Shown piece after piece: positions 8,425 to 16,761 of a stretch of 64,000 nt of DNA; the stretch's first letter is position 1, and each line of letters starts with the position of its first letter. Made by a program: the position numbers and the translations under genes. Where the stretch lies: positions 2,440,850 through 2,504,849 of the forward strand of contig NZ_JACBZA010000001.1 of NCBI RefSeq assembly GCF_013408535.1, written 5' to 3'. The DNA comes from Actinopolymorpha cephalotaxi (GTDB taxonomy: Bacteria > Actinomycetota > Actinomycetes > Propionibacteriales > Actinopolymorphaceae). Under the pieces are notes generated by a model. That model was not told the DNA's origin, searched no databases, and worked only from the letters and a program-made list of their open reading frames with translations.

Positions 8425-9228
8425 TCACCGATGGGCGAGCAACTCCTGCCGGCATCGCCCGGAGAGTACGAGTTCGGCCAGGTCGCGCACCACGACGTGC
8501 GCGCCGCGACGGTAGAAGTCGTCGGCGCGGGCGTACCTGTCGACCGCGACGACCGGTTCGAAACACCCGTGCCAGCCGGCCTCCACCCCGACCAGGCTGC
8601 CGCTCAGCACCGCCGTACGCCGCGGGGAGACGCCCAGCCGGTGGGTCGCCTCCAGCAGCAGGCCCGGGTCGGGCTGCGCCGGCAGGCCGAGCAGCGCGGC
8701 GTCACCGCCGTCCACGCACACGTCGAACAGGTCCGCGATCCCCGCGGCGGCCAGCAGCTGCTCGCAGCCCCGATCACCGGTCACGGCCGCGAGCCGTACG
8801 CCGCGGGCGGCAAGGTCGCGCAGCAGGTCGACAGAGGCGGGATAGGCGCTGACGCCGACCCGCCGTACCTCCTCGCCGAAGCAGGCGTCCTTGTGGTCGG
8901 CCAGCGTGCGCACCGTCTCCTCACCGGGTTCGGGGGAGTGGTCGGCGAGCGTGATGCCGCGGGCGGTCAGGAAGCCGCGTACTCCCTCGGTGGTGGTCCG
9001 GCCGGCGGCGTAGCGGAGGTAGTCACCGGGCAGTTCGAACGGCGGGATCCGTGACCCGCCGCCGGGACCATCCGCCTCGAGCCCGGCCCGGCGCCCCCGC
9101 CTGCGCAGGAAAGAGTCGAAGGTGCGCTGCCAGGCGGTGGCGTGCAGGAGCGCGGTGTCGACCACCACGTCGTCCAGCCCGAACACCGCGGCGTCGAGCC
9201 GGTCCAGGTGGAGGGTGGGCGAGTTCAT
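8425..9228 (-). CDS. HAD-like protein resembling the N-terminal domain of OtsB1 (Rv2006), catalytic residues absent
   Basis: A 267-residue paralogue of the next gene (start MNSPTLHLDRLDAAVFGLDD against MTSEPTVLRLDRIGAVVFEV). Motif I is FGLDDVVVDTALLHATAW with Gly at the nucleophile site; the lysine motif is replaced by LLGLPAQPDPGLL and motif IV by AVLSGSLVG. As I recall it, the N-terminal HAD-like domain of mycobacterial OtsB1 has the same GLD and LGLPA pattern, so the loss is probably a family trait. ATG 9228 is preferred over an in-frame start at 9291 because it matches the paralogue. First gene of the HAD-HAD-GH65 operon. Confidence 0.8.
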   Translation of the reverse strand: MNSPTLHLDRLDAAVFGLDDVVVDTALLHATAWQRTFDSFLRRRGRRAGLEADGPGGGSRIPPFELPGDYLRYAAGRTTTEGVRGFLTARGITLADHSPEPGEETVRTLADHKDACFGEEVRRVGVSAYPASVDLLRDLAARGVRLAAVTGDRGCEQLLAAAGIADLFDVCVDGGDAALLGLPAQPDPGLLLEATHRLGVSPRRTAVLSGSLVGVEAGWHGCFEPVVAVDRYARADDFYRRGAHVVVRDLAELVLSGRCRQELLAHR

Positions 9229-9292
9229 CCGCACCCGCTCAGCGTGGCGGCCGACCGGCGGAGCGGACGAGAGGCTTCGGTCATGGGCCACC

Positions 9293-9344
9293 GGGACCTT
9301 CGCCCGCTGCCCAGCGGTGTCGTGCGAAACGACCCTGAGAACGG
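9293..9344 (+). promoter_or_regulatory. Second copy of the possible dormancy box plus downstream motif
   Basis: GGGACCTTCGCCC (9293-9305) and, 38 nt on, GACCCTGAGAACGG (9331-9344), 25 nt before the TTG start of the second Acg-type gene. The arrangement matches 3173-3221. It lies in the 140-bp region between the divergent HAD operon and the Acg/Usp pair, so it could serve either side. Confidence 0.35.
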
Positions 9345-9368
9345 GCCGGCCAACAGTGGAGGTGTGCG

Positions 9369-10454
9369 TTGCTCGTCGGAGATCTCGACCAGACCGAGCG
9401 GGACACGCTCGTCGGGGCGGCGGTGCTCGCTCCGTCCATGCACAACGCCCAGCCGTGGTGCTTCCGCTTCCGTGGCCGGTCGGTGGAGGTCCACCGCGAC
9501 CCCTCCCGGGAACTCGCCGCGGAGGACCCGGAAGGTCGGATGACGCTGATCGGGGCGGGTACGGCGCTGCTCAACCTGCGGGTGGCCGCCGCCGCGATCG
9601 GGGCGCACACGACGACGTTGCTGTTCCCCGACCCGGACCGGCCGACCCTCGTCGCCCTGGTGAGCGTGGGCAGCCCGAGTGAGGACGCCGGGCAGCTGGC
9701 CGCGTTGTTCCCGTTCCTGCCCAGGCGGCGTACCAACCGGCAGCCGTTCACCGAGCGGGCGGTTCCGGACGAGGTACGCACGGACATCGGCCAGGCGGCC
9801 GCCGGTGAGGGCGTACGGCTGGAATGGATCGACGACCGCGACCGGCAGCGCTGGCTGATGGAGCTGGCCACCGACGCCGACATCGCCGAGGCCGACGACC
9901 CGCGCCGGCTGGTCGAACGTCAGGTGTGGGTGGGCGGGCAGCGCACCAGCAGCGGCGTTCCGTCCAGTGCGCTCGGGCCGCGGGCGGAGGGCAGTTCCCC
10001 GGTCCGCGACCTGGCCGTGGACCCCGGTGACCGGCTCCGCCCGAAGGGGAAGTTCGAGGACACGCCGACCCTCGCCGTCCTGTCCACCACCCGGGACACC
10101 CCACAGGACTGGGTCACCGCCGGACAGGCTCTGCAGCGGGTGTTGCTGACCGCGACCACGCACGGCGTCGCGGCATCCCTGCTGAACCAGCCGATCGAGC
10201 ACACCGACCTGCGCTGGCTGGTCCGCGACCCGCGGTCGGGCTGGACCGAGCCGCAGATCGTGCTGCGGTTCGGGTACGGACCGGAGGTTCCGCCGACCCC
10301 ACGCCGGCCGGTGGCGGAGTTCATCCTGGCCGAACGCGACCCCGACCCGGCGCCGCCCGATCCGGCCGGCCCCGGCACGCCCGGGCAGACAACCGGGCAG
10401 ACACCTGGGCAGAGCGTGCCCGAGCCGCGAGCCCCGCAGGACCCGGAGGAGTGA
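9369..10454 (+). CDS. Acg-family nitroreductase-like FMN-binding protein (second copy)
   Basis: A 361-residue relative of the gene at 3975-4961: AAVLAPSMHNAQPWCFRFRG, RRRTNRQPFTERAVPDEVR, DWVTAGQALQRVLLTATTHG, SLLNQPIEHTDLRWLVRD and FGYGPEVPPTPRRPVAEF. The first codon is TTG with GGAGG 6-7 nt upstream. A Pro/Gly-rich C-terminal tail of about 40 residues follows the domain. The universal stress gene starts 5 bp after the stop, so the pair is an operon. The presence of two Acg copies in one island, each next to stress-regulon genes, supports a hypoxia or redox-stress role. Confidence 0.9.
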   Translation: MLVGDLDQTERDTLVGAAVLAPSMHNAQPWCFRFRGRSVEVHRDPSRELAAEDPEGRMTLIGAGTALLNLRVAAAAIGAHTTTLLFPDPDRPTLVALVSVGSPSEDAGQLAALFPFLPRRRTNRQPFTERAVPDEVRTDIGQAAAGEGVRLEWIDDRDRQRWLMELATDADIAEADDPRRLVERQVWVGGQRTSSGVPSSALGPRAEGSSPVRDLAVDPGDRLRPKGKFEDTPTLAVLSTTRDTPQDWVTAGQALQRVLLTATTHGVAASLLNQPIEHTDLRWLVRDPRSGWTEPQIVLRFGYGPEVPPTPRRPVAEFILAERDPDPAPPDPAGPGTPGQTTGQTPGQSVPEPRAPQDPEE

Positions 10455-10459
10455 CCCGC

Positions 10460-11344
10460 ATGTCCACCGAAACACCGAAACCGGTCGTGGTCGGCGTCGA
10501 CGGTACGCAAGGCTCGCTTGACGCGGTGGCCTGGGCGGCCGACGCCGCGGCCCTGCGCAAGGCGCCCTTGCGGTTGGTGCACGCGTTCGCCTGGCCGCTG
10601 CTGCACATCCCCACCGCGATGTGGGAGATGGGTCCCGAGGGTGGGCTGCGCGCCCACGCGGACTCACTGGTGGAGGAGGCGGTACGAACGGCGCGGGACG
10701 CGGCACCCGACATCGAGATCGCGACCACGGTGGAGACGGACTTTCCCCTTCCCCTGCTGGTGGATCTGAGCGGCGACGCGACGTACGTCGTGGTGGGTAC
10801 GGCCGGCCGTGGTTCGGTGGCCGATGCCCTGGCGGGTTCGCTCACCATCGAGCTGTCCGCACGGTCCCAGGCTCCGGTCGTGGTGGTCCGCGGCACCCTG
10901 TCACCCGAACGCGCCGACAACCTCGTCGTCGTCGGGGTGGACGGATCTCCGCTCGGCGCGGTCGCGGTCGAGGCGGCGGTGCAGGAGGCGGCCCGCCGGC
11001 ACGCACGACTGCTCGCCGTGCACGTGGTCCGGCAGGGGCGGGGCGCACGGTCCGGTGCCGCCGACACCGCCGCCGGGCTGCGCCTGCTGGAGGAGTCGCT
11101 CGCGGGGTGGCGGCACAAGTACCCCGACCTGCCGATCGAGGAGCGGGTACTGATGGGCCACGCCGCCGGGCACCTGATCGAACTGTCCGCATCCGCCGGC
11201 CTGGTCGTGGTCGGTGCGCGTGGACGTGGCGGCTTCACCGGAATGCTGCTGGGCTCGGTGAGCCAGGCGCTGCTGCACCAGGCACAGTGCCCGGTCGTCG
11301 TTCTCACGCGGGAGTGCCGCGCCAGCACGACCGCCGCCGCGTAG
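10460..11344 (+). CDS. Universal stress protein, two tandem Usp domains
   Basis: A 294-residue protein with Usp domains opening VVVGVDGTQGSLDAVAWAAD and VVVGVDGSPLGAVAVEAAVQ. The ATP-loop pattern is VVGTAGRGSVADALAGSLT in the first domain and VVGARGRGGFTGMLLGSVSQ in the second, both fitting G-x2-G-x9-G-S. ATG 10460 follows GGAGGAG by 8 nt; an upstream GTG at 10451 overlaps the previous stop and is less likely. It closes the dormancy-type island. Confidence 0.93.
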   Translation: MSTETPKPVVVGVDGTQGSLDAVAWAADAAALRKAPLRLVHAFAWPLLHIPTAMWEMGPEGGLRAHADSLVEEAVRTARDAAPDIEIATTVETDFPLPLLVDLSGDATYVVVGTAGRGSVADALAGSLTIELSARSQAPVVVVRGTLSPERADNLVVVGVDGSPLGAVAVEAAVQEAARRHARLLAVHVVRQGRGARSGAADTAAGLRLLEESLAGWRHKYPDLPIEERVLMGHAAGHLIELSASAGLVVVGARGRGGFTGMLLGSVSQALLHQAQCPVVVLTRECRASTTAAA

Positions 11345-11399
11345 GGCGGCGTCCTCCTGTTCGACCGGGCCGGCTTTCCGACCTTGCCTCGACCAGGTT

Positions 11400-11450
11400 T
11401 TGTCCACAGGTAGCGGATCGGCGCTGTTTCGGGGTCTCTTTTGTGGACAA
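11400..11450. repeat. Inverted pair of perfect DnaA-box-like 9-mers before the DUF222 gene
   Basis: TTGTCCACA occurs on the plus strand at 11400-11408 and on the minus strand at 11450-11442, 33 nt apart. This 9-mer is the preferred DnaA box of high-GC actinobacteria. Both lie within 90 bp upstream of the DUF222-HNH start. They may be DnaA sites, or simply a long inverted repeat controlling that gene. Confidence 0.6.
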
Positions 11451-11486
11451 CGGATCCCTGTCGGTGGTGGTCGGTAGCATTCGTGC

Positions 11487-13697
11487 ATGAGTTCGACAGT
11501 GCAGGATCCTCCGGGCTGGGACGGCGGCATCGACGCCGAACAGCGGCTGGAGGCTGCGCTGCTCGAGGTCCACGCCGTTCTCGGTGACGCGCTGGCCGCG
11601 CCGAAGTTGTCGTTGCGGGCCGAGCGGATGGGCCGGCTGTTCGACCTGCACAGCGCCGACGAGGCGATGATGTCCGCGCTGAAGCTGCAGCTGGTCCGAT
11701 AGGCCGAGGCCTGTGACATCGGCAAAACCACGGGTGCGGCGACCACGGCGGCGTGGCTGCGTAACAGTCAGCGGATGGGCAAGAACGACTCCTACGCCAC
11801 CGTCGCGCTGGCCCGTGACCTGGACCGCACCATCACCCTCACCGCCCGGGCACTGGCCCGCGGGGAGTTGTCGTTTCGGCATGCGCAGGTCATCGCCGGG
11901 GCCATCAAGGACCTGCCCAAGTGGGTCAGCCTCGAACAACGCGCGGCGGCCGAGGAGTACCTGATCGCGGAGTCGCGGCGGCGTAACCCCGACGACGTGC
12001 GGATCCTCGGCTGGCACCTGTTGCGGGTCATCGCACCGGAGGAGTGGGAGGAGCGGCTGGGGAAGGAACTCGACGCCGCCGAACGTGCCGCCGAACGCAG
12101 CCGGTCCCTGTTCTACCGGCCCAACGGTGTTCCGGGTTCGGAGACGGTGGTGATCAGGCTGCCGGTGCTGGAGATGGAACAACTCCGCAAGATCATCGAA
12201 GCACTCGTCGCCGCCGACAAGCGCGCCGAACCCGACGACCGGCCGCTCGACCAACGCCGCGGTGACGCGTTCGCCGAACTCGTCGCCGCGATGGCCGAGT
12301 GGGAAGCCTCACCCAATCGTGGCCGCGGACGCGATTGCGTCACCGTCCTGATCCACCTGCAGCAACTCATGAACGGCATCGGGTTCGGCACCATCGACGA
12401 CCTCAACCCCGTCCGCCCCATGCCGTGTGGCTGCCAGACCCCCGACGCCAAACGCCAGGCACAGCGCCAGAACGCCGAGCGCAAGGCCCGCAAGAACGCC
12501 AAGCGCAGCAAGACTTCCGAGTCCGGGGAGTCCGGGGAGTCCGGGGAGTCCGGGGAGTCCGGGCGGGGCGCGAGTCGCGGCGGCACCACAGACGCCGAAC
12601 CCGGCGAGCGTGCCGGCGATGGCGAGAGCGCCAAGCCCGACAAGGCCGAGACCACCAAGCCGGGTATGAGTCCCGGCACCGAGGCCGCCACGTCTGAGGA
12701 CGCCGAGCCCAGCAAGGCCAAGGCCAGCGAGACCGCCGACGACGCCGACGGCACGAGCGGCCCCGGCGAAACCGCCGAGGCTGCCGACTTCGGCGACCCG
12801 GACGTGAACAGCGATCCCGTCCAGGCCAACAGCCCGGCCGGTACCGATGCTCCGGAGGCGGCTCCCACTGCCGCGGAGACCACAGCGGCTGCCGGGAAAG
12901 ATCAACCAGACAACGAGAAACCACCAACCGACCAGCCGGACCCGCCGACCGGGGCGGCGGAGCGGATACCCGCACCGCGAGAACCCGGCCAGCCCCCACA
13001 ACCGAACACCGCCACCGGAACCGCCCCCGAAGCTGAACCGGGACCCGGGCACGACCCGGAACCCGAACCACACAACGGGAATCCGGAACCACATACCGGA
13101 CCCGAGGACTGCAACCTCGGAGCGGAAGACGATGACGCCGAACCCGAATTCGAGGAGGGTGCGGCGGAACCGGAGGCTGCCCTCGACCCCCACGCCTCAA
13201 CCGACGGCTACGACCGCGGCACCCCTATCGACAACGGCTCCATCGATCCCCGCGACGGTTGCAACAAGTGCGGCGGTGGCGGATCGGCCCGCATCTCCGG
13301 CCTGCGCGGGGAGCCGGTCTCGGTGGCGACGATCCGGAGGATGGCGTGCGACGCGAACGTCATCCCGGTGGTCCTCGGCGGCGACGGGGAGGTCCTCGAC
13401 GTGGGGATGGCCGACCGGTTCTTCACCGAAGCCCAACGCCGGGCCCTTGCCGTCCGCGACGGGTCCCACTGTCACTTCCCCGAATGCCAGGTGCCAGAAC
13501 GACGTTGCGTCGCCCACCACATGACGGCTTGGGACGACTTCGGGCCGACCGATCTCGCGAACGGAGTGCTCTTGTGTAAGTCCCATCACACGTTCGTGCA
13601 CCACAAGGGCTGGCAGGTGCGGATGGGCAGCCACGGCCACCCCGAGTACATCCCGCCCGAGTGGGTGGACGTCCACCAGAAAGTTCAGCGACCGTGA
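11487..13697 (+). pseudogene. DUF222 / REP13E12-type HNH endonuclease interrupted by one in-frame TAG
   Basis: The frame from ATG 11487 encodes the start of a DUF222 protein (RLEAALLEVHAVLGDAL...SALKLQLVR), then hits TAG at 11700-11702 and continues in the same frame for 665 codons: AEACDIGKTTGAATTAAWLR, the DUF222 helices, a long Glu/Pro/Ala-rich linker, and a C-terminal HNH nuclease (HCHFPECQVPERRCVAHH, LANGVLLCKSHHTFVHHKGW). In relatives the codon is usually Glu or Asp, so a GAG-to-TAG change explains it. The downstream part could restart at ATG 11775. No other lesion is seen, so decay is recent, or the stop is read through. Confidence 0.8.
12519..12563. repeat. Five tandem copies of 9-bp GAGTCCGGG inside the DUF222 linker
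   Basis: Five exact head-to-tail 9-bp units encode Glu-Ser-Gly repeats in the disordered linker. The period is a multiple of three, so copy-number changes keep the frame. Confidence 0.9.
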
Positions 13698-13769
13698 ACG
13701 TGCGCACGCATGTCTGAGCACCGGCGGACCGGGCGGAGTGCCCGTCGGGCACCGTCGGGCCGGGCGCAG

Positions 13770-14660
13770 TCAGTCGGGGCGCCATGCGGTTTGGTACGGG
13801 GACGTCGGCAGCCTGTCCGGACTCGCGTACAGGAAGTCCGCATTGTCCTCGCGGAGGACGGTGACGCCCTTCACCCAGAAGAACCACCGACCTGGCCGCC
13901 CGCCCGCGTCGCGCCAGGTGAACTCGTGCACGATGCTCCCGTACGCCACGTCCGCCGCGCCCTGATAGGCCGGTCCGGTCCAGACGAACCGCCCGTCCCG
14001 CCGGGCGACCGGCGCGCGGCACGCGTAGGTCCTTCCGTGCCCGGTTGCACATCCCTGCGGGCACCGGCCGGAGAGGTACAACCGTTCACCCTCGATCCCA
14101 GCGTCGCGGATCCCCGGACCGCTGGCCGTCAGGACCTGTCGCCGGCTGACGGTCAACGGACCCTGGAGCCGGTCCTCGACGAACAACGTCACCGTGCCGA
14201 GCGTGACGCGGCGGCCGTGGTCGTCGATGCCGTACCGGATGGTGAAGTCGCCCTCGGCCCACTGCTGGGACAGCCGGGTCCAGCAACCGACCGGCAGGCA
14301 CTGCCGCTCGCCGTACTTCGTCAGCAGCGAGGCCATCACCGGTCCGTGGCGAAGTGTCAACGCCGCATTGGCATCGACGGCGGCCTCGGGCGCGGGACAG
14401 GCCCAACCGTCGACACTCCCATCGGCATCGGCATCGGCATCGGCATCGGCATCGGCATCGGCATCGGAGCCGGCGTCGACGTCGCGGTCGACGACACCAA
14501 CGGCGTCGGGGCGGGCCGGTCCGGTACACGAATCGGCGGCTACCGCCGCTGGGCTGGCGCGGCGTGGGTGATAGACGGTCACGGCGACGACCGCGGTGGC
14601 GAGCACCGCGAGCAGGCCGGGCAGCACCAGTACGGTGAGCAGCAGTCGGTGATCTCGCAT
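13770..14660 (-). CDS. Secreted or membrane-anchored protein of unknown function with Asp-Ala repeat
   Basis: A 296-residue protein with an N-terminal hydrophobic segment (LLLTVLVLPGLLAVLATAVV, residues 6-27) acting as signal or anchor, a (DA)n linker near residues 63-80 encoded by the hexamer repeat at 14421-14468, and a C-terminal 200-residue domain with several paired cysteines (ERQCLPVGCW, GRCPQGCATG, YACRAPV), suggesting disulfides outside the cell. I do not recognise the domain. It converges with the DUF222 gene. GGGAGG lies about 12 nt upstream of the ATG. Confidence 0.65.
   Translation of the reverse strand: MRDHRLLLTVLVLPGLLAVLATAVVAVTVYHPRRASPAAVAADSCTGPARPDAVGVVDRDVDAGSDADADADADADADADGSVDGWACPAPEAAVDANAALTLRHGPVMASLLTKYGERQCLPVGCWTRLSQQWAEGDFTIRYGIDDHGRRVTLGTVTLFVEDRLQGPLTVSRRQVLTASGPGIRDAGIEGERLYLSGRCPQGCATGHGRTYACRAPVARRDGRFVWTGPAYQGAADVAYGSIVHEFTWRDAGGRPGRWFFWVKGVTVLREDNADFLYASPDRLPTSPYQTAWRPD
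14421..14468. repeat. Hexanucleotide repeat ATCGGC, seven copies plus one variant
   Basis: Seven ATCGGC units and one ATCGGA lie inside the secreted-protein gene. On the minus strand they encode alternating Asp and Ala in the linker behind the membrane anchor. Confidence 0.9.
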
Positions 14661-14713
14661 CCCGGGGTCCGACCTCCCCCGGACCGGGGCTGGTGAAACT
14701 GTGGGACCCGGAA

Positions 14714-14760
14714 CAGCCGAGTCCGTAACCGCTGCCCAGAGCAGCCGAGTCGGGAACCGC
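14714..14760. repeat. Two 19-bp direct repeats between the secreted protein and cmtR
   Basis: CAGCCGAGTCCGTAACCGC (14714-14732) recurs as CAGCCGAGTCGGGAACCGC (14742-14760), with a 28-bp period. A shorter AGCCGAG follows near 14775. It may be a regulatory array or simple sequence; nothing else is recognisable in 14661-14811. Confidence 0.5.
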
Positions 14761-14811
14761 CGAGCCCTGGAAGAGCCGAGCCAGAAGCGCGGAGCCGCAA
14801 CGCCCGGCGGG

Positions 14812-14853
14812 GCTGAGTTCAGCTTGAGCTGAGTTCACAGTTCCGTGTACTGT
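14812..14853 (+). promoter_or_regulatory. Promoter and operator of the cmtR-efflux operon
   Basis: The 10-mer GCTGAGTTCA occurs twice (14812-14821 and 14828-14837) with a 16-bp period; the first copy is part of the near-palindrome GCTGA-GT-TCAGC. Between and after them, TTGAGC (14824-14829) and TGTACT (14846-14851) make a plausible -35/-10 pair. The start codon lies 10 nt past the -10 with no Shine-Dalgarno, so the transcript is probably leaderless. A metal-responsive repressor bound to the repeats would block the -35. Confidence 0.5.
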
Positions 14854-14860
14854 CCCGAAC

Positions 14861-15193
14861 ATGCTCAAGGTCGCCACCCACGCCGAGGTGCTGTCGAGGT
14901 TCGGGCACGCGCTGTCGGATCCCACCAGGTCACGGATCCTGTTGGCTCTGCGCGAAGGCCCGGGCTACCCGGCAGACCTGTCGGAGCTGCTCAACGTCTC
15001 GCGTACGAACATGTCCAACCACCTTGCCTGCCTGCGCGGCTGCGGCCTGGTCACCGCGGTTCCCGACGGGCGCCGGACACGCTACGAACTCGCAGAGCCG
15101 AGCATTGGCCACGCACTGGGCGACCTGCTCGGCCTGGTGCTGGCGGTCGACCCCGCGGCCTGCCCCGACGCCGACACCGAAGGGTGCTGCTGA
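14861..15193 (+). CDS. cmtR: ArsR-family metal-sensing repressor, CmtR type
   Basis: A 110-residue winged-helix protein: HALSDPTRSRILLALREGP, then the recognition helix SRTNMSNHLACLRGCGLV and the wing TAVPDGRRTRYELAE. Cysteines fall at residues 57, 61 and 101, essentially the Cd/Pb-binding positions of mycobacterial CmtR (57, 61, 102); two more cysteines end the chain. It should repress its own operon and release DNA on binding soft metal ions. It overlaps the efflux gene by one base (TGATG), and the transcript looks leaderless. Confidence 0.88.
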   Translation: MLKVATHAEVLSRFGHALSDPTRSRILLALREGPGYPADLSELLNVSRTNMSNHLACLRGCGLVTAVPDGRRTRYELAEPSIGHALGDLLGLVLAVDPAACPDADTEGCC

Positions 15194-15987
15194 TGGCGGC
15201 CCTGACCGATCGGATCGCCGACAGGGTCTTAACCAGCCGGCTGACGGTGGCCTCCGACACCGAACACCGGAGCCAACTTGCCCGGCGGGTCCGGCTGCTG
15301 GTCGCGGCGACGATCACCTACAACGTGATCGAGGCCGTGGTGGCGATCGCGGCCGGGCACGCCGCGTCCTCCACCGCGTTGATCGGCTTCGGGCTCGACT
15401 CGGTGATCGAGGTGAGTTCCGCGGCGGCGGTCGCCTGGCAATTCTCCGCCCGCGACCACGCCGTCCGCGAGTCCCGCGAGAAGGTCACCCTGCGCATCAT
15501 CGCGACCTCCTTCTTCGCCCTCGCTGCGTACGTCACCGTCGAGTCCCTGCGCGCCCTGGTCGGTGGCGAACAGGCCGCGCACTCCACCGTCGGGCTCGTC
15601 CTGGCCGCCCTCAGCCTCGCCGTCATGCCGGGCCTGTCCTACGCACAGCGCCGCGCCGGCCGGCAACTGGGGTCGGCGAGCGCGGTCGCGGACTCCAAGC
15701 AGACCCTGCTGTGCACCTACCTGTCCGCCGTCCTGCTGGTCGGGCTCGCGGTCAACAGCCTCTTCGGCTGGTGGTGGGCCGACCCGCTCGCCGCGCTGGT
15801 CATCGCCGCGGTCGCGGTCAAGGAGGGACGAGAGGCCTGGCGCGGTGACGCGTGCTGCGCGGTGCCGGTGACCCGCCTCGCCGACGTCCAGGTCGACCCG
15901 GCCGGCCAACCGGCGGAGGACGCGTGCGGCTGCGGACCCGGGTGTGAGTGCTGTGGTTCGGAGCGTTCCGCGGGGCCGGATCGTTAG
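15193..15987 (+). CDS. Cation diffusion facilitator-type metal efflux transporter
   Basis: A 264-residue membrane protein with about six spans: LLVAATITYNVIEAVVAIAA, STALIGFGLDSVIEVSSAAA (containing the metal-site Asp), LRIIATSFFALAAYVTVESL, the loop SASAVADSKQTLLCTYLSAV, and WWADPLAALVIAAVAVKEG. The usual cytoplasmic C-terminal domain is replaced by a short cysteine-rich tail with seven cysteines in its last 30 residues, suggesting metal capture. Coupled to the CmtR-type gene, so the likely substrates are Cd, Pb or Zn. Confidence 0.88.
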   Translation: MAALTDRIADRVLTSRLTVASDTEHRSQLARRVRLLVAATITYNVIEAVVAIAAGHAASSTALIGFGLDSVIEVSSAAAVAWQFSARDHAVRESREKVTLRIIATSFFALAAYVTVESLRALVGGEQAAHSTVGLVLAALSLAVMPGLSYAQRRAGRQLGSASAVADSKQTLLCTYLSAVLLVGLAVNSLFGWWWADPLAALVIAAVAVKEGREAWRGDACCAVPVTRLADVQVDPAGQPAEDACGCGPGCECCGSERSAGPDR

Positions 15988-16098
15988 GCTCGACGGAGGC
16001 GTCCAGACCTACAGGCGCGCTCAGGCGCTGAGGCGGGCGAGGCGACGGGAGTCGGGGACGTCGGTGAAACCAGGACGGCAGCACGAAGGTCCGATGCG

Positions 16099-16761
16099 AT
16101 GAACCCGGGAGCCGGCGCACTTCGCGGCGCACGTGGCGCACTGCTGGCCGCCCTCACCGGGATGCTCGCGGTCGCCGGTCACCTCGCCGGAGGCGGGCAC
16201 CTTCCGCCCCTGCCGAACCTCCTCGCCACGGCGGTCCTGCTCGGAGCCACCTTCGCCGCCCTCGCCGGCAAACAGCGCGGACCGGTGCACCTCCTGCTTG
16301 CCGCGATCGGCTCGCAGCTGCTGTTCCACGCAGCGTTCGTACTGGTCGGCCATTCCGGTGACCGGCTGCTGCCGGACACCCACCTGCTCACCGCCCATCT
16401 GGCCGTCGCGGCCGTACTCGCCGTGCTGGCAGCACACGCCGACACCATCTGGTGGGCTCTGGTCCACCTCGTCACCCAAACCCGGATCCCTTGCCTGGTG
16501 GCGATTCCCGTACCGATCCGGAGTTCCACCCGCCCCTGCTACGTCTCTCCCGTCCAGCCGCGGGTCCGTCTCGACGCGGACGCCCGTGCCCTGCGCGGCC
16601 CGCCGGCACGCCGAGCACGACCCGGCCGCCGGACCCCCATGGACGAGATTGGACGTACGTCATGTCGCAAGGAAACGACCGCGCCGCCCGCCGCGCCAAA
16701 CTGGAGGCGCTGCGAGCGGCCGAGCAACGAAAGAAGAGCCGCACTGTCGCCCTCGCGGTGA
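16099..16761 (+). CDS. Small integral membrane protein of unknown function
   Basis: A 220-residue frame with four hydrophobic segments in the first 130 residues (LLAALTGMLAVAGHLAGGG, LLATAVLLGATFAALAG, LLLAAIGSQLLFHAAFVLVG, LAVAAVLAVLAAHADTIWW) and a basic tail. ATG 16099 has GAAGG 9 nt upstream. The frame runs 100 nt into the next gene; the last 30 residues look like out-of-frame sequence, so the native stop may have been lost. Context with a DsbA-type protein hints at a cell-envelope role. Confidence 0.6.
   Translation: MNPGAGALRGARGALLAALTGMLAVAGHLAGGGHLPPLPNLLATAVLLGATFAALAGKQRGPVHLLLAAIGSQLLFHAAFVLVGHSGDRLLPDTHLLTAHLAVAAVLAVLAAHADTIWWALVHLVTQTRIPCLVAIPVPIRSSTRPCYVSPVQPRVRLDADARALRGPPARRARPGRRTPMDEIGRTSCRKETTAPPAAPNWRRCERPSNERRAALSPSR

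Noticed and set aside
12519-12563. Possible CRISPR or direct-repeat array
   Set aside because: Units are 9 bp, contiguous, in frame and without spacers, so a coding microsatellite.
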